From Sporocytophaga sp. (GTDB lineage: Bacteria; Bacteroidota; Bacteroidia; Cytophagales; Cytophagaceae), in NCBI GenBank assembly GCA_024707265.1, contig JANQAB010000002.1, positions 764,188 to 828,187 on the forward strand: 64,000 bases of DNA. The letters run 5' to 3'. This document shows, piece after piece, positions 1 to 8,418 of this stretch. Position 1 is the first letter of the stretch, and every line of letters starts with the position of its first letter. Below the pieces are notes generated by a model. That model worked only from the letters and a program-made list of their open reading frames with translations. It did not search any database and was not told the DNA's origin. The position numbers and the translations under genes are program-made.

Positions 1-1
1 A

Positions 2-655
2 GCAAAGACAGATGATGTGCAAACCATTGTTCATGGTGTAAATCAGCCTGAGGAAACTGATATTATTGTATCCACTGCCAGCTGTACAACAAATTGTATA
101 ACTCCTGTAATAGAAATTTTAAACAGAAGAATAGGCGTTAAAAAAGCAGTGTTGAATACCATACATGCTTATACTTCATCACAATCTTTAGTAGACGGAC
201 CGTCCAAAGATCAAAGAAGAGGCAGATCAGCTGCGAATAACCTGATCCCAACCACCACAGGAGCTGCAAAGGTAGCAGGAAAAGTACTTCCTGAATTTGC
301 CAATAAATTTGATGGACTTGCAATCAGAGGTCCAATACCTGCAGGATCTGTTGCAGACATTACAATGATCATGAATCGGAATACATCTGCAGATGAGATA
401 AATAAAATATTCGGAGATGAAGCTGGTTCAGAAAGATATATGGGAATAGTTGGTGTAAATATTGAACCAATTGTGTCTTCAGATATTATCATGGACCCAA
501 GAGCTGCTGTAATAGACCTTTCTCTGACACAAGTTATTGATGGCGATCTTGTTAAGGTGATGGCCTGGTATGACAATGAATGGGGATATGCTAATCAAAT
601 GGTAAAAGAAGCAAAAAGGGTTTCTAAGCTTCAATTGGAAACAGTCATTATTTGA
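2..655 (+). CDS. gap: Glyceraldehyde-3-phosphate dehydrogenase, 3' part
   Basis: Glycolytic GAPDH, which oxidises glyceraldehyde-3-phosphate to 1,3-bisphosphoglycerate with NAD+ in the cytosol. The frame is open from base 2, so the NAD-binding first third lies outside the window. What remains carries the catalytic cysteine motif SCTTNC, the substrate-binding HAYTSSQ segment, the RRGRSAANNLIPTTTGAA stretch and the C-terminal WYDNEWGYANQMV motif typical of the family. It ends in a short tail and is followed by a strong intrinsic terminator. A GTG at 17 is in frame but is not a plausible start, because it would delete the Rossmann fold. Confidence 0.95.
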   Translation, partial: AKTDDVQTIVHGVNQPEETDIIVSTASCTTNCITPVIEILNRRIGVKKAVLNTIHAYTSSQSLVDGPSKDQRRGRSAANNLIPTTTGAAKVAGKVLPEFANKFDGLAIRGPIPAGSVADITMIMNRNTSADEINKIFGDEAGSERYMGIVGVNIEPIVSSDIIMDPRAAVIDLSLTQVIDGDLVKVMAWYDNEWGYANQMVKEAKRVSKLQLETVII

Positions 656-680
656 GTATGTAGTTTATAGGTTTAAAGGG

Positions 681-715
681 CGAGGGATGACAGCAATGTT
701 TGCCCTCGTTTTTTT
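681..715 (+). terminator. Intrinsic terminator after gap
   Basis: A 6-bp GC-rich stem (CGAGGG at 681-686, CCCTCG at 703-708) is followed directly by seven T. It lies 25 bases after the gap stop codon. Confidence 0.75.
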
Positions 716-780
716 AACCATATGAAAGGGAACAATTCATATTTTTTCCTATGTTTTTAAGTAAATGAGGAGGAAAGGTT

Positions 781-963
781 ATGATTGTTACAACTGTGCC
801 AAGGACAAAAGCAAAAAAGACAGAAGAACCAAAACTGGTAAGATGTCCTATTTGCAGGGAGTTTATGGATATGAACAACTGGGGAAGTGTATTAAGTCAC
901 GAACATCGTGGTATGACACATCATATGTGGAAAAAAACAAAAGCATGTGGTCCCAGGAAATAG
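781..963 (+). CDS. Small zinc-finger-like protein, 60 aa
   Basis: Unrecognised small basic protein. A CPIC pair at residues 22-25 followed by a His-rich segment (SHEH, then MTHH) about 15 residues later suggests a single zinc-binding site, and the N-terminus is Lys-rich, so nucleic-acid contact is possible. The ATG at 781 has an unusually good Shine-Dalgarno (GAGGAGG, ending about 8 bases upstream), and the gene has its own terminator overlapping the stop. Those two signals are why I accept it. An overlapping frame starting at 765 is less likely because its start sits inside that Shine-Dalgarno. Function unknown. Confidence 0.6.
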   Translation: MIVTTVPRTKAKKTEEPKLVRCPICREFMDMNNWGSVLSHEHRGMTHHMWKKTKACGPRK

Positions 964-989
964 AATAAGTCCGGGCGGACTTATTTTTT
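964..989 (+). terminator. Intrinsic terminator after the 60-aa gene
   Basis: A 9-bp stem (AATAAGTCC at 964-972, GGACTTATT at 977-985) with a GC-rich 4-nt loop is followed by a T tract. Confidence 0.75.
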
Positions 990-1019
990 ATTATTGTAGT
1001 TTCTGTAAATGAATGATAT

Positions 1020-1451
1020 ATGAAAAGCAAGGTGCTGAATGAAGAGACCGAAAGGCGTTACTTACTTATTTTCGAAGAAGGAGAAGAGTTCATATCTGCT
1101 CTTGAAAAGTTTGCAGAAGAAAATAAAATCACTGCTGCCTATTTTGAAGGAATTGGTGCCTTTAAAAATGTTGTTGTTTCTTATTTTGACTGGGAACGCA
1201 AGGAATACCTTGAGATTCCTTTCAACGAACAAGTTGAGATCTTATCATTAAATGGAGACATAGCTTGTACAAAAGATAAACCCAAGGTTCATGCTCATGT
1301 AGTTTGTGGAAGGAGGGATGGTTCTGCAGTTGGAGGACATCTTTTTAAGGGGTACATCCGACCAACTCTGGAACTTATTTTGTCTGAATCGGATAGGGTT
1401 TTAAAAAGGATAAAAGATCCGAAAACAGGGGTTTATCTGATAAATTTGTAA
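1020..1451 (+). CDS. PPC (DUF296) domain protein
   Basis: Single-domain prokaryotic PPC/DUF296 protein, 143 aa, the usual length. The family is a trimeric beta fold known as the DNA-binding-associated PPC domain of plant AT-hook proteins; bacterial members are standalone and of unsettled function. Visible hallmarks are the GIGAF turn near residue 46 and the HAHVVCGRRDGSAVGGHL segment, whose histidines form the metal site in solved bacterial structures. It lies alone between a terminator upstream and about 217 bases of featureless DNA downstream. No DNA-binding tail is present, so calling it a transcription factor would be unsupported. Confidence 0.85.
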   Translation: MKSKVLNEETERRYLLIFEEGEEFISALEKFAEENKITAAYFEGIGAFKNVVVSYFDWERKEYLEIPFNEQVEILSLNGDIACTKDKPKVHAHVVCGRRDGSAVGGHLFKGYIRPTLELILSESDRVLKRIKDPKTGVYLINL

Positions 1452-1668
1452 AAAAGATTAAAGGTTTTAGTTCAGAATAAAGCAGGTTATTTTTCATAAC
1501 TAAAATTTCGGTATTAAAAGGAACCTTGAAATATAGAGATCCTCTCTTATAGGATTAGGTACACTTTTGAGTTGTTTAGGACGAGCCGTTAATTTTAATT
1601 TTCAAATTGCTTTTTTTATATAATCCTGTTTGTGAAATTTGGTATACCAATAAACTAATTTAGAACCA

Positions 1669-2373
1669 ATGAAAATCGTTTATCTTTTTATCCTGACTTT
1701 AGCTATGTCATTACAAACTTCTTTTGGTCAGGAGACCAAACCCCGTACATTAACAGCAGTGGGAAGGGGCGAGATTAAAGCAGCACCGGATCTGGTAGTA
1801 TTGAATCTTGATATTTCTGCAAAAAATATGGATTTCAACAAAGCCATTGAAGAGCTTAACAAAAAAGCTACAGCCCTGGAAAAACAAATAATTGCTGCAG
1901 GTTTTAAAAAGGAAGATCTGAAAACAACTTCCTATACTGTTAACAAAAATTATGAATATCAGAATGGAAGATCTGTAGATAGTGGTTTTATTGCAAATCA
2001 TTCATATACCCTGGAGTTTCCAAACGAGCAATCTAAGATTGTTACTGTTGTGAAGTCTATTTCAAAAGGAGTTGATGTCACTTATAATTTTGGGTTCACA
2101 CTTTCGGATGCAAAAAATAAAGAGTTGAAAGCAGAGTTGTTAAAGAGAGCTGTAAAAGTTGCAACGGATGAAGCCACTGTGCTTGCTGCAGCTGGGGGAG
2201 TAAAGCTTAAACAAATCAATGAAATTAATTACGGCTTGTCTGAAGTGGTACCATTTGCAATGGCGAATGCCCGTATGGCAAAGATGTCTGCAGAAGGTGA
2301 TTTCGGCGGTTTTGATGCAAAAGATATTTCTTTATCAGAAAAGGTAACGATTACCTGGGAGATAACGCAGTAA
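1669..2373 (+). CDS. SIMPL (DUF541) domain periplasmic protein
   Basis: Exported SIMPL-domain protein of 234 aa. An N-terminal signal peptide (hydrophobic residues 3-18, ending SFGQ) is followed by the family start motif RTLTAVGRGEIKAAPD, and the rest is the mixed alpha/beta SIMPL fold. Members are periplasmic or outer-membrane associated and have been linked to oxidative or envelope stress, but no catalytic activity is established. It converges on the minus-strand phosphoesterase gene, with only one base between the two stop codons. Confidence 0.85.
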   Translation: MKIVYLFILTLAMSLQTSFGQETKPRTLTAVGRGEIKAAPDLVVLNLDISAKNMDFNKAIEELNKKATALEKQIIAAGFKKEDLKTTSYTVNKNYEYQNGRSVDSGFIANHSYTLEFPNEQSKIVTVVKSISKGVDVTYNFGFTLSDAKNKELKAELLKRAVKVATDEATVLAAAGGVKLKQINEINYGLSEVVPFAMANARMAKMSAEGDFGGFDAKDISLSEKVTITWEITQ

Positions 2374-2374
2374 C

Positions 2375-3109
2375 TTAAACCAAGATCTCATATAAAAGGT
2401 ACCCTTGCTTGTAACCTGATTTTTCAAGCAGGGGTTTCGACACATTAAATACTTTTACCCCTTTTGAAGTTTCTCCCTGAAGGCTCCCCACATGTGCATG
2501 TCCATGAAAGGTAACTTCCACTGATCTTCTGTTTATCGTATCTGCAAGTCTGGAAGACCCAGGAATGGGAATATCTGTTCTGCTTCTCCGATTACAGTAG
2601 CTTTAATGGGTGAATAATGAAGGATAACAACTTTTTTGATGTCATCATCCAGACGGGCCAGTGCCTTGTCAAGCTTAAGTGATTCCTCTACTGATTCCTG
2701 CACATATTTTTTATTCATCTTTTTCTCCCCACATCGGAAGCATATGTTTATCGAACCCTCCTCCAAAACCTTTTACTCCCGCAAACCCAATACCTTTTAT
2801 GATTATTGATTCTCCGTCAAGAACGTGGACGTTGTGTTTTATAAGTTCATGTCTGATCTCCTCCTGATGATCAAGCTCATAGTCATGATTTCCCAATACC
2901 CCCACGATAGGAATATGCACACCTTTCAGTTCTTCTCCAAGCAAAACAGCTTCCTCTAAATGACCGGTATCAGTGAGGTCTCCGCAAAGCACAATGATGT
3001 CAGCAATTTCTGCAATGTCTTTGAAGAAGTGATTCCATTTGCCTTTGTCGGATTCCTTTACATGTATATCTCCTAATGCTGCTATCTTAATTATCTTGCC
3101 TGTTTCCAT
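2375..3109 (-). CDS. Metallophosphoesterase, frame broken twice
   Basis: Calcineurin-like metallophosphoesterase, a binuclear-metal hydrolase of phosphate mono- or diesters. The first part (132 residues) carries GDIH (13-16), GDLT (43-46) and GNHD (73-76). The reading then moves +1 near an A5 run (2720-2724) or A6 run (2707-2712), continues through VVILHYSPIK, and moves back at a GGG triplet (2558-2560). The third piece holds the last metal motif GHAH and ends at a TAA at 2375-2377. The rebuilt protein is 244 aa, with every motif present and in order. It starts one base after the upstream nucleotidyltransferase gene stops, so the two are one operon. The indels are opposite in sign; miscalled bases or a recent pseudogene are both possible. 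Confidence 0.8.
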
Positions 3110-3110
3110 T

Positions 3111-3836
3111 TTAAATGCTTTTAACAGTGATGATTTTATAATTCCAGTCTATAATATCAATGGAATATTGGGTGTGATCTACTAGAGGTCCTCTGCACAC
3201 TTTTTCCACCGGAGCTGGAAGCTCATATTGGCCCTTAGCTCTCTCCAGCAGCATCTCAAACAACCATCTCGGTATTTTGTCCCGCTCGGAAGGGTATATA
3301 AACTGAAAGTTCAGGAATTGCCCTAATAGCAATTGCCAATGCTGATCAAGCCTTTGTAAAACTCTTTTCCAGTCGATATCCTCACTCTTTTTCAGAATGA
3401 TATGGTTTACATCTGAACCGTCATAATGGGTTCTGTCCTGAATATAAATTTTACTCCATATGAGTTCTTCAGGGGCAACGAATTTAACATTCACATCATA
3501 AAGTTCTCCAGGCACAGCATGCTTAAACCAACTATCGTCTACAGGACAAAGATTGTTAGTCGTGTTGAAAATAAAATCTATAAAATAATTATCCTTTAAA
3601 GCTTTGGCTATCCATCTGGCATCAGTGATTTCAACCGTCCAGCCATGGGAAGAAAGCAATTTCAGAATTTTTATATAATCGCCCGCTCTGCAAAATAAAT
3701 CAAGATCTTTTTCCCTGATAATCCCCGTGTAATGTCTCAGAGCAACAGCTCCTCCGACAAGTACAGGCAAATTGTTCTCCGCTACAAATTCCATCACGGA
3801 CCGGAAAAATTCATGTGCCTCTTTTTTTAAAGTCAT
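3111..3836 (-). CDS. Nucleotidyltransferase-fold protein
   Basis: A 241-aa protein with the minimal nucleotidyltransferase signature: a GG pair (28-29) in the segment LVGGAVALRHY, then DLDLF (44-48) supplying the metal-binding aspartates, then a beta segment DFIF. Proteins of this shape are often annotated as nucleotidyltransferase-family or toxin-related, but the substrate is unknown. It is the first gene of a two-gene minus-strand operon; the phosphoesterase starts one base after its stop, which suggests a pair that adds and removes a nucleotide or phosphate. That pairing is an inference. Confidence 0.7.
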   Translation of the reverse strand: MTLKKEAHEFFRSVMEFVAENNLPVLVGGAVALRHYTGIIREKDLDLFCRAGDYIKILKLLSSHGWTVEITDARWIAKALKDNYFIDFIFNTTNNLCPVDDSWFKHAVPGELYDVNVKFVAPEELIWSKIYIQDRTHYDGSDVNHIILKKSEDIDWKRVLQRLDQHWQLLLGQFLNFQFIYPSERDKIPRWLFEMLLERAKGQYELPAPVEKVCRGPLVDHTQYSIDIIDWNYKIITVKSI

Positions 3837-3973
3837 ACCCTTAATTTCCTTCCTTCATCAAATAATTCTCTCCTCTGTTTATTACAATAATTCTCTTAAT
3901 AAAAAGATTGTTATTGTATTTAGACTTTTTGCCTAGTCTCTTTGGTATTGAAGCTATTGGGACTGCAATAACC

Positions 3974-4978
3974 TCAGACTTTTTGCAAAATCTTTGGTAC
4001 TGCTTTCTTTTTGCCCATTAATAGTGTGAACAGCAATGCTACCCATGTAAACACAACTGAGCCGAAAAGAACTGATCCGGGAATTTTTCGGGAAGGCCTG
4101 TCAATTTCCCATCCACCACTGATTGTCGCGCATTTTTCATTGGATTCGTAAAGGTTCCCTTTTGTATCCTTTGTATCTTCCAGACTAAAATGCCCGGTTA
4201 GTACAGCTTCTCTATAATCCTTATTGAAGCGCTTTCTGCCAAGGAATCTGAATAACTTAGAGAATCTTCTTTTCCTTTCTATGAAGGTTTCAGCCTTTGG
4301 TTTTAAAATGAGTTTGACAATCTGATCTGCAACTATGTGCGGACTGAGTGGATTACCTGGTGCCACAATTCTTTTACCCATGTAATTGGCAGCCTGGTTA
4401 TAAATAGGAGTGTCCGTAGTATCAGGGATGATGCTGCAAATGTGTATTCCATCTATGTCAGAAAGTTCTTCTGCAAGACTCAGACTTAAACCTCTGATGC
4501 CAAACTGCGTCATGCTATAGGGTATGGCAAATGGCTCTCCTGCTATGCTGGCTACAGAGCCAACGTTAATTAATATGCCCTGCCTGTTATCTTTGAAATG
4601 TGGCACAATATGTTTGGCTCCATAAGCATATCCTAAAAGGTTTGTGTCCAGTACTTTCTTCAGATCTTCTGAGGGGATATCCTCCAGTCTTCCTAATACA
4701 GTAACTGCAGCATTGTTGATCCAAACATCTATTTTCCCATATTCCGTTATAGCTTTGTCTATCAGTATTTTTATTTCTGCTTCTTCTGAAACATCGGTAG
4801 ACACAGCAATAGCTTTGCCCCCAAGTTTTACGCATTCGTAAGCCAGATCTTCCAGGGCCTTTTTTCTTCGTGCTGCCAGCACAAGGTTAGATCCTTTTTT
4901 TGCCAGTTTTAATGCGGTAGCTCTTCCTATTCCACTTGAAGCTCCCGTGATGACGACTACCAGGTTCTTTAATTTCAT
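3974..4978 (-). CDS. SDR family oxidoreductase with C-terminal membrane segment, catalytic Lys replaced
   Basis: Short-chain dehydrogenase/reductase, 334 aa. It has the cofactor motif TGASSGIG (11-18), NNA (88-90), the catalytic serine region NVGS (138-141) and Tyr154. The canonical YxxxK reads YSMTQ, so position 158 is Gln (codon CAG, one base from AAG). The C-terminal ~80 residues are an extension ending in a hydrophobic helix (VFTWVALLFTLLMG) with a basic tail, implying membrane anchoring. I take the start at 4978, where the fold begins; the open frame extends to 5089 but would then overlap the divergent SDR gene. Without the lysine the enzyme may be weak or non-catalytic. Confidence 0.8.
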   Translation of the reverse strand: MKLKNLVVVITGASSGIGRATALKLAKKGSNLVLAARRKKALEDLAYECVKLGGKAIAVSTDVSEEAEIKILIDKAITEYGKIDVWINNAAVTVLGRLEDIPSEDLKKVLDTNLLGYAYGAKHIVPHFKDNRQGILINVGSVASIAGEPFAIPYSMTQFGIRGLSLSLAEELSDIDGIHICSIIPDTTDTPIYNQAANYMGKRIVAPGNPLSPHIVADQIVKLILKPKAETFIERKRRFSKLFRFLGRKRFNKDYREAVLTGHFSLEDTKDTKGNLYESNEKCATISGGWEIDRPSRKIPGSVLFGSVVFTWVALLFTLLMGKKKAVPKILQKV

Positions 4979-5048
4979 ATAATTGATAAAGTGTCTGTAT
5001 GCTTTAATCATAACCTTTAAAGTTTTATTATTGTTGAAATAGTAGTGT

Positions 5049-5746
5049 ATGGAACAGATAGCAGTAGTAACAGGTGCCAACAGAGGCATCGGATTGGAAA
5101 TATCAGCGAGACTTGCTGATCTTGGGTTTACAGTAATTTTTACTGCAAGAGATGAAGCAAAGGGACAAAAAGCAATGAGTAGTCTCCTTAAGTCCGGAAG
5201 AAAGCTGGTATTCTTTAAATTGGATGTTACAAATCAAACAGATGGAAAAAGGCTCTTTCAATTTCTTGAGAAAGAATATGGAAGGGTAGATGTGTTATTT
5301 AACAATGCAGCAATTCTGGCCGATGAAAATGAATCTGCAGTTTCAATAGATCTTTCCATCGTCAGTAAAACTTTTGAAACAAATGTGATTGGTGCATTTA
5401 TGGTTGCACAGTCTGTAATCCCTTTGATGAAAAAAATAATTACGGGAGGATCATAAATATCTCCAGCGGTCTGGGAGCACTTAGCTCTATGGGTGGTGGG
5501 TATCCTGCTTACAGAATATCAAAAGCTTCCTTAAATGCGATTACAAGAATGCTTGCTGATGAACTTTCCCCTTTCAATATTTTAGTCAATAGTGTAGATC
5601 CGGGCTGGGTAAAAACTGATATGGGTGGCCCGGATGCAAGCAAAACTACTGCCCAGGCTGTAGACAACATCTTATGGCTTGCTCAACTGCCCGATAATGG
5701 TCCATCGGGAAAATTCTTCAGAAATAAAGAGGAAGCTCCATGGTGA
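5049..5746 (+). CDS. SDR family carbonyl reductase-like enzyme, one frameshift
   Basis: A second SDR, divergent from the previous one and most like carbonyl-reductase-type SDRs. TGANRGIG (8-15) and NNAA are in the first frame; the catalytic serine (NISSG) and YRISK (a true YxxxK) are in the second. The two frames join at an A7 run (5430-5436): with eight A the reading passes from LMKK into NNYGRIINISSG without a stop and gives 232 aa, a normal family length. The product is probably a cytosolic NAD(P)H-dependent carbonyl reductase of unknown substrate. It is followed 30 bases later by the pentapeptide gene on the same strand. Confidence 0.8.
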
Positions 5747-5776
5747 AAAGTTATTTTTGTGGAATAGTTTAAGAAT

Positions 5777-6349
5777 ATGGAAGGTACGCTGCATCAGAAT
5801 AAAACTTTCGAAAAAATAATTTTTACTGAAAAAGAATTAAGAAACAGAGAATTTGAAGAATGTACTTTTATAGGTTGCGACTTTTTAAATAGCAATCTTT
5901 CAGGAAACACTTTTACTGACTGTACTTTTATCAGTACTAACCTCACAATGGTGAAGCTTCAGGGAACGAGTCTTAAAAATGTTCATTTTAAGGAATGCAA
6001 AGTGATGGGGGTTGATTTTAGTAAATGTAAAGATTTCCTATTCTCGGTCAGCTTTGATAATTGTATGGCAGATTACACATCTTTTGCAGCTAAGAAGATG
6101 GCCAAAACAAAATTTATAAACTGCTCAATGAAAAGTGTTCAGTTAGCCGGAGCAGATCTCACTTCCGCGCGATTCGATCATTGCAATCTGGATAGTGCAG
6201 TTTTTAACAAAACAATCCTTAATGGCGCAGATTTTACTACTGCCTATAACTTTTCCATAGATCCGGAAATGAATAGTCTCAAGAAAGCAAGGTTTTCTAC
6301 CAGTGGCCTTTCAGGTTTATTGAACAAATATGACCTGTTGATAGATTAA
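5777..6349 (+). CDS. Pentapeptide repeat protein
   Basis: A 190-aa pentapeptide-repeat protein. Residues about 20-165 show the A(D/N)LXX-type periodicity of a right-handed quadrilateral beta-helix, with many Cys and Phe core positions (for example CTFIGCDFLNSNLSG, CTFISTNL, CKVMGVDFSKC, GADLTSARFDHCNL). Qnr and MfpA, which protect DNA gyrase, share this fold and length, but nothing here identifies a gyrase partner, so the role stays open. The C-terminal ~30 residues are not repetitive. It is probably co-transcribed with the SDR just upstream. Confidence 0.85.
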   Translation: MEGTLHQNKTFEKIIFTEKELRNREFEECTFIGCDFLNSNLSGNTFTDCTFISTNLTMVKLQGTSLKNVHFKECKVMGVDFSKCKDFLFSVSFDNCMADYTSFAAKKMAKTKFINCSMKSVQLAGADLTSARFDHCNLDSAVFNKTILNGADFTTAYNFSIDPEMNSLKKARFSTSGLSGLLNKYDLLID

Positions 6350-6491
6350 GGCGAATTTTTTTAACATTTCTGATGAAAAGATCTTAATTAACTGTCAAAA
6401 GTTTTTGAAGCGTTGATAGACCTAAACTGATTGGTTATCTGAAACTTTTGGGAATCTTTACGAATTAATTTAGATTTAACTTTTTAAAAAT

Positions 6492-6788
6492 ATGAAAACT
6501 ATCATCCGAAGTTCTCTGCTAATTGCATGCTTGGCTTGTTCAAAGCCTCAGAAAAAAGAACTTTCCTTATCTGATTTTGAAACAAAGATAAAATCTGATA
6601 TGGATTATTATTCAATGGTGGAAGCCTTTGGAAAACCAACAAAGGACATAGGAAGGGGAATTCATATATATGTCTACGATCTGAAAGACTCCACCAAGAT
6701 GTTGGTTGGATTCACTGATAAAGTGTTGTACGCAAAACAAATCAATCGCAAGGAAGAGATTGTAAAAGATCTCCTGGTAGGTAACTGA
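6492..6788 (+). CDS. Small lipoprotein, SmpA/OmlA-like
   Basis: A 98-aa predicted lipoprotein with a signal peptide ending in the lipobox LACLAC|S (Cys near residue 16). The mature part (YSMVEAFGKPTKDIG, HIYVYDLKDSTKMLVGFTDKVLY) looks like the small two-layer fold of SmpA/OmlA lipoproteins, in which a glycine-proline turn precedes a beta sheet. It would sit on the periplasmic side of a membrane. The fold assignment rests on pattern only. Confidence 0.7.
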   Translation: MKTIIRSSLLIACLACSKPQKKELSLSDFETKIKSDMDYYSMVEAFGKPTKDIGRGIHIYVYDLKDSTKMLVGFTDKVLYAKQINRKEEIVKDLLVGN

Positions 6789-6797
6789 TTCAGGACG

Positions 6798-7817
6798 TCA
6801 GGCCCAGACTTTGGTTCCTTCTGTGCAGTTTTTGCACATTTCGATCTGACTTCTGCTCCTGAATAACTGTTGTCTGAAGTTATTATAATCAGCACCGAAC
6901 CATACTTCCTTAAAGGTATTTGTCTCTAAAGCTCCAAGCTGATGCTGTGCGTCTTTATCGAAACAGCAGGGGACGACTTTCCCATCCCAGGTGATTACGC
7001 AAGAATGCCACATTTTCCAGCATCCGTCGTCCAGACTGTTTTTGATTTTATATTTTCCCGAAGCATCTTTATAATATCTGGAATACTTAGGATTATCAGG
7101 TAACAGGGAAGAACCCTCTTCATAGTCGTAAATCTGGGCGGTCTTCAAACGCACTTCATCAACACCTAATTCCTTTGCAAGATTATAAACCTCATCAATC
7201 TGATGTTCATTTGGTTTAACAACCAGAAACTGAAAAATAACATGCGGAGTCTGAGACTTAAGTTCTTTTTTCCACTTGATAATATTTTTGGTCCCCTCGA
7301 TTACTTTGTTCAGATGACCTCCAACACGATAAGATTGGTAAGTCTCCTGAGTGGTACCATCTATGGAAATAATCAATCTGGATAAACCAGATTCTACAGT
7401 TTTTTTTGCGTTCTCTTCATTCAGATAATGTGCATTGGTGGAAGTTGCGGTATATATCTGATGAGATTTGGCAAATTTTACCATTGATAAAAAATCAGGA
7501 TGCAGATAGGGCTCCCCCTGAAAATAGAAAGTAAGATAAGTCAGATGGTCTTTCATCTGTGAAATTACTTTTTCAAAAAGCTTAGCCTCCAGCATTCCCG
7601 TAGGACGGGTAAATGAACGCAACCCGCTGGGACATTCAGGGCATCTTAAGTTGCAGCTTGTAGTAGGTTCAAAAGAAATACTGACAGGTAAGCCAAGAGC
7701 ATAGGGCTTTTTTAACAGACGGGAATAATAAAAGCTAAAAAGGACCAAAAATGCATTTTTGATCCTTTTTAGCTTGAATGAGGAAAGCAGATTCAGTGAA
7801 TCATGGAATTTTCCCAT
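6798..7817 (-). CDS. Radical SAM/SPASM domain protein
   Basis: Radical SAM enzyme of 339 aa. The [4Fe-4S] motif CNLRCPEC (Cys 55, 59, 62; CX3CX2C) is followed by the TIM-barrel segments FYFQGEPYLHPD and LIISIDG. A C-terminal SPASM-type cysteine cluster (C-MWHSC, VVPCCFDKD, MCKNCTEG) would bind auxiliary clusters. SPASM enzymes typically modify peptides, but no precursor peptide gene is visible next door. Its ATG overlaps the stop codon of the upstream transposase-like gene by one base (TAATG), so the two are translationally coupled. Confidence 0.85.
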   Translation of the reverse strand: MGKFHDSLNLLSSFKLKRIKNAFLVLFSFYYSRLLKKPYALGLPVSISFEPTTSCNLRCPECPSGLRSFTRPTGMLEAKLFEKVISQMKDHLTYLTFYFQGEPYLHPDFLSMVKFAKSHQIYTATSTNAHYLNEENAKKTVESGLSRLIISIDGTTQETYQSYRVGGHLNKVIEGTKNIIKWKKELKSQTPHVIFQFLVVKPNEHQIDEVYNLAKELGVDEVRLKTAQIYDYEEGSSLLPDNPKYSRYYKDASGKYKIKNSLDDGCWKMWHSCVITWDGKVVPCCFDKDAQHQLGALETNTFKEVWFGADYNNFRQQLFRSRSQIEMCKNCTEGTKVWA

Positions 7818-8407
7818 TATTTTTTAGAGAGGTATGATACTATTCCAGCATGAGGGTCTTCTTTTACAGAAGTCCATGAAATAGCAGAGTTCTTTAAATA
7901 ATCTTTTACTTTTTTCTGAGCTGAACGATCATTGATTTTAAAATCAAAATAACCGGATTTCCATGTAAAATCTTCATATACGTTTTTGCGCAATTCAATT
8001 AAAGATGCAGCTTTAAACCATGAAATCAGGTGAAATACAGAACCTTTAAGCATGAATGGATTTTTTCTTCCAACCATCAGACCAAAAGAGATTTCAAATC
8101 TGGAAATATCGTGTACTATAAAATTCCGCTTTCTTGTGTTAGAGTCAATCTCGACTACAGCATGAAGGCAATTGGGCATGATTACGAAGTCCTTTATGGT
8201 GATGTTGGAAAAGTGATCTTCTGCCTGATTAAGATAGTCCTCAATTATTTTGCCTGCTTCTGTAAGAACGATTTTTTTACCATCGACTTTACTTAGGGTA
8301 AAGTTGTCGGTATTGGTCACAATAGTAAGGCAAAATTCGCCCTCCATTCCGTAATTTTCGTCTTTAAGCAGTTCTTCCAATTTGAAATTTCCGTATTCGT
8401 CTGCCAT
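7817..8407 (-). CDS. REP-associated tyrosine transposase (RAYT)-like protein, active site degenerate
   Basis: A 196-aa protein with the layout of Y1/RAYT transposases: the family segment FVIMPNHxH appears here as FVIMPNCLHAVVEI (74-87), followed by a helical region and a C-terminal YxxNxxxxW segment (DYLKNSAISW, Tyr170). The HUH metal motif is CLH (80-82), so the first His is lost, and the usual second conserved block around the Tyr is eroded. The catalytic Tyr candidate is retained. It lies 12 bases after the DUF5723 gene and is coupled by one-base overlap to the radical SAM gene. A domesticated or decaying relative is more likely than an active transposase. Confidence 0.7.
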   Translation of the reverse strand: MADEYGNFKLEELLKDENYGMEGEFCLTIVTNTDNFTLSKVDGKKIVLTEAGKIIEDYLNQAEDHFSNITIKDFVIMPNCLHAVVEIDSNTRKRNFIVHDISRFEISFGLMVGRKNPFMLKGSVFHLISWFKAASLIELRKNVYEDFTWKSGYFDFKINDRSAQKKVKDYLKNSAISWTSVKEDPHAGIVSYLSKK

Positions 8408-8418
8408 AAAGGTAGAAA

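Noticed and set aside
765..968. Overlapping frame (67 aa) beside the 60-aa gene
   Set aside because: Its start lies inside the Shine-Dalgarno of the 781 gene, and its sequence has no zinc-binding pattern or family resemblance.
4979..5089. Longer N-terminus of the minus-strand SDR
   Set aside because: The extra residues do not match the SDR fold and would overlap the start of the divergent SDR gene.
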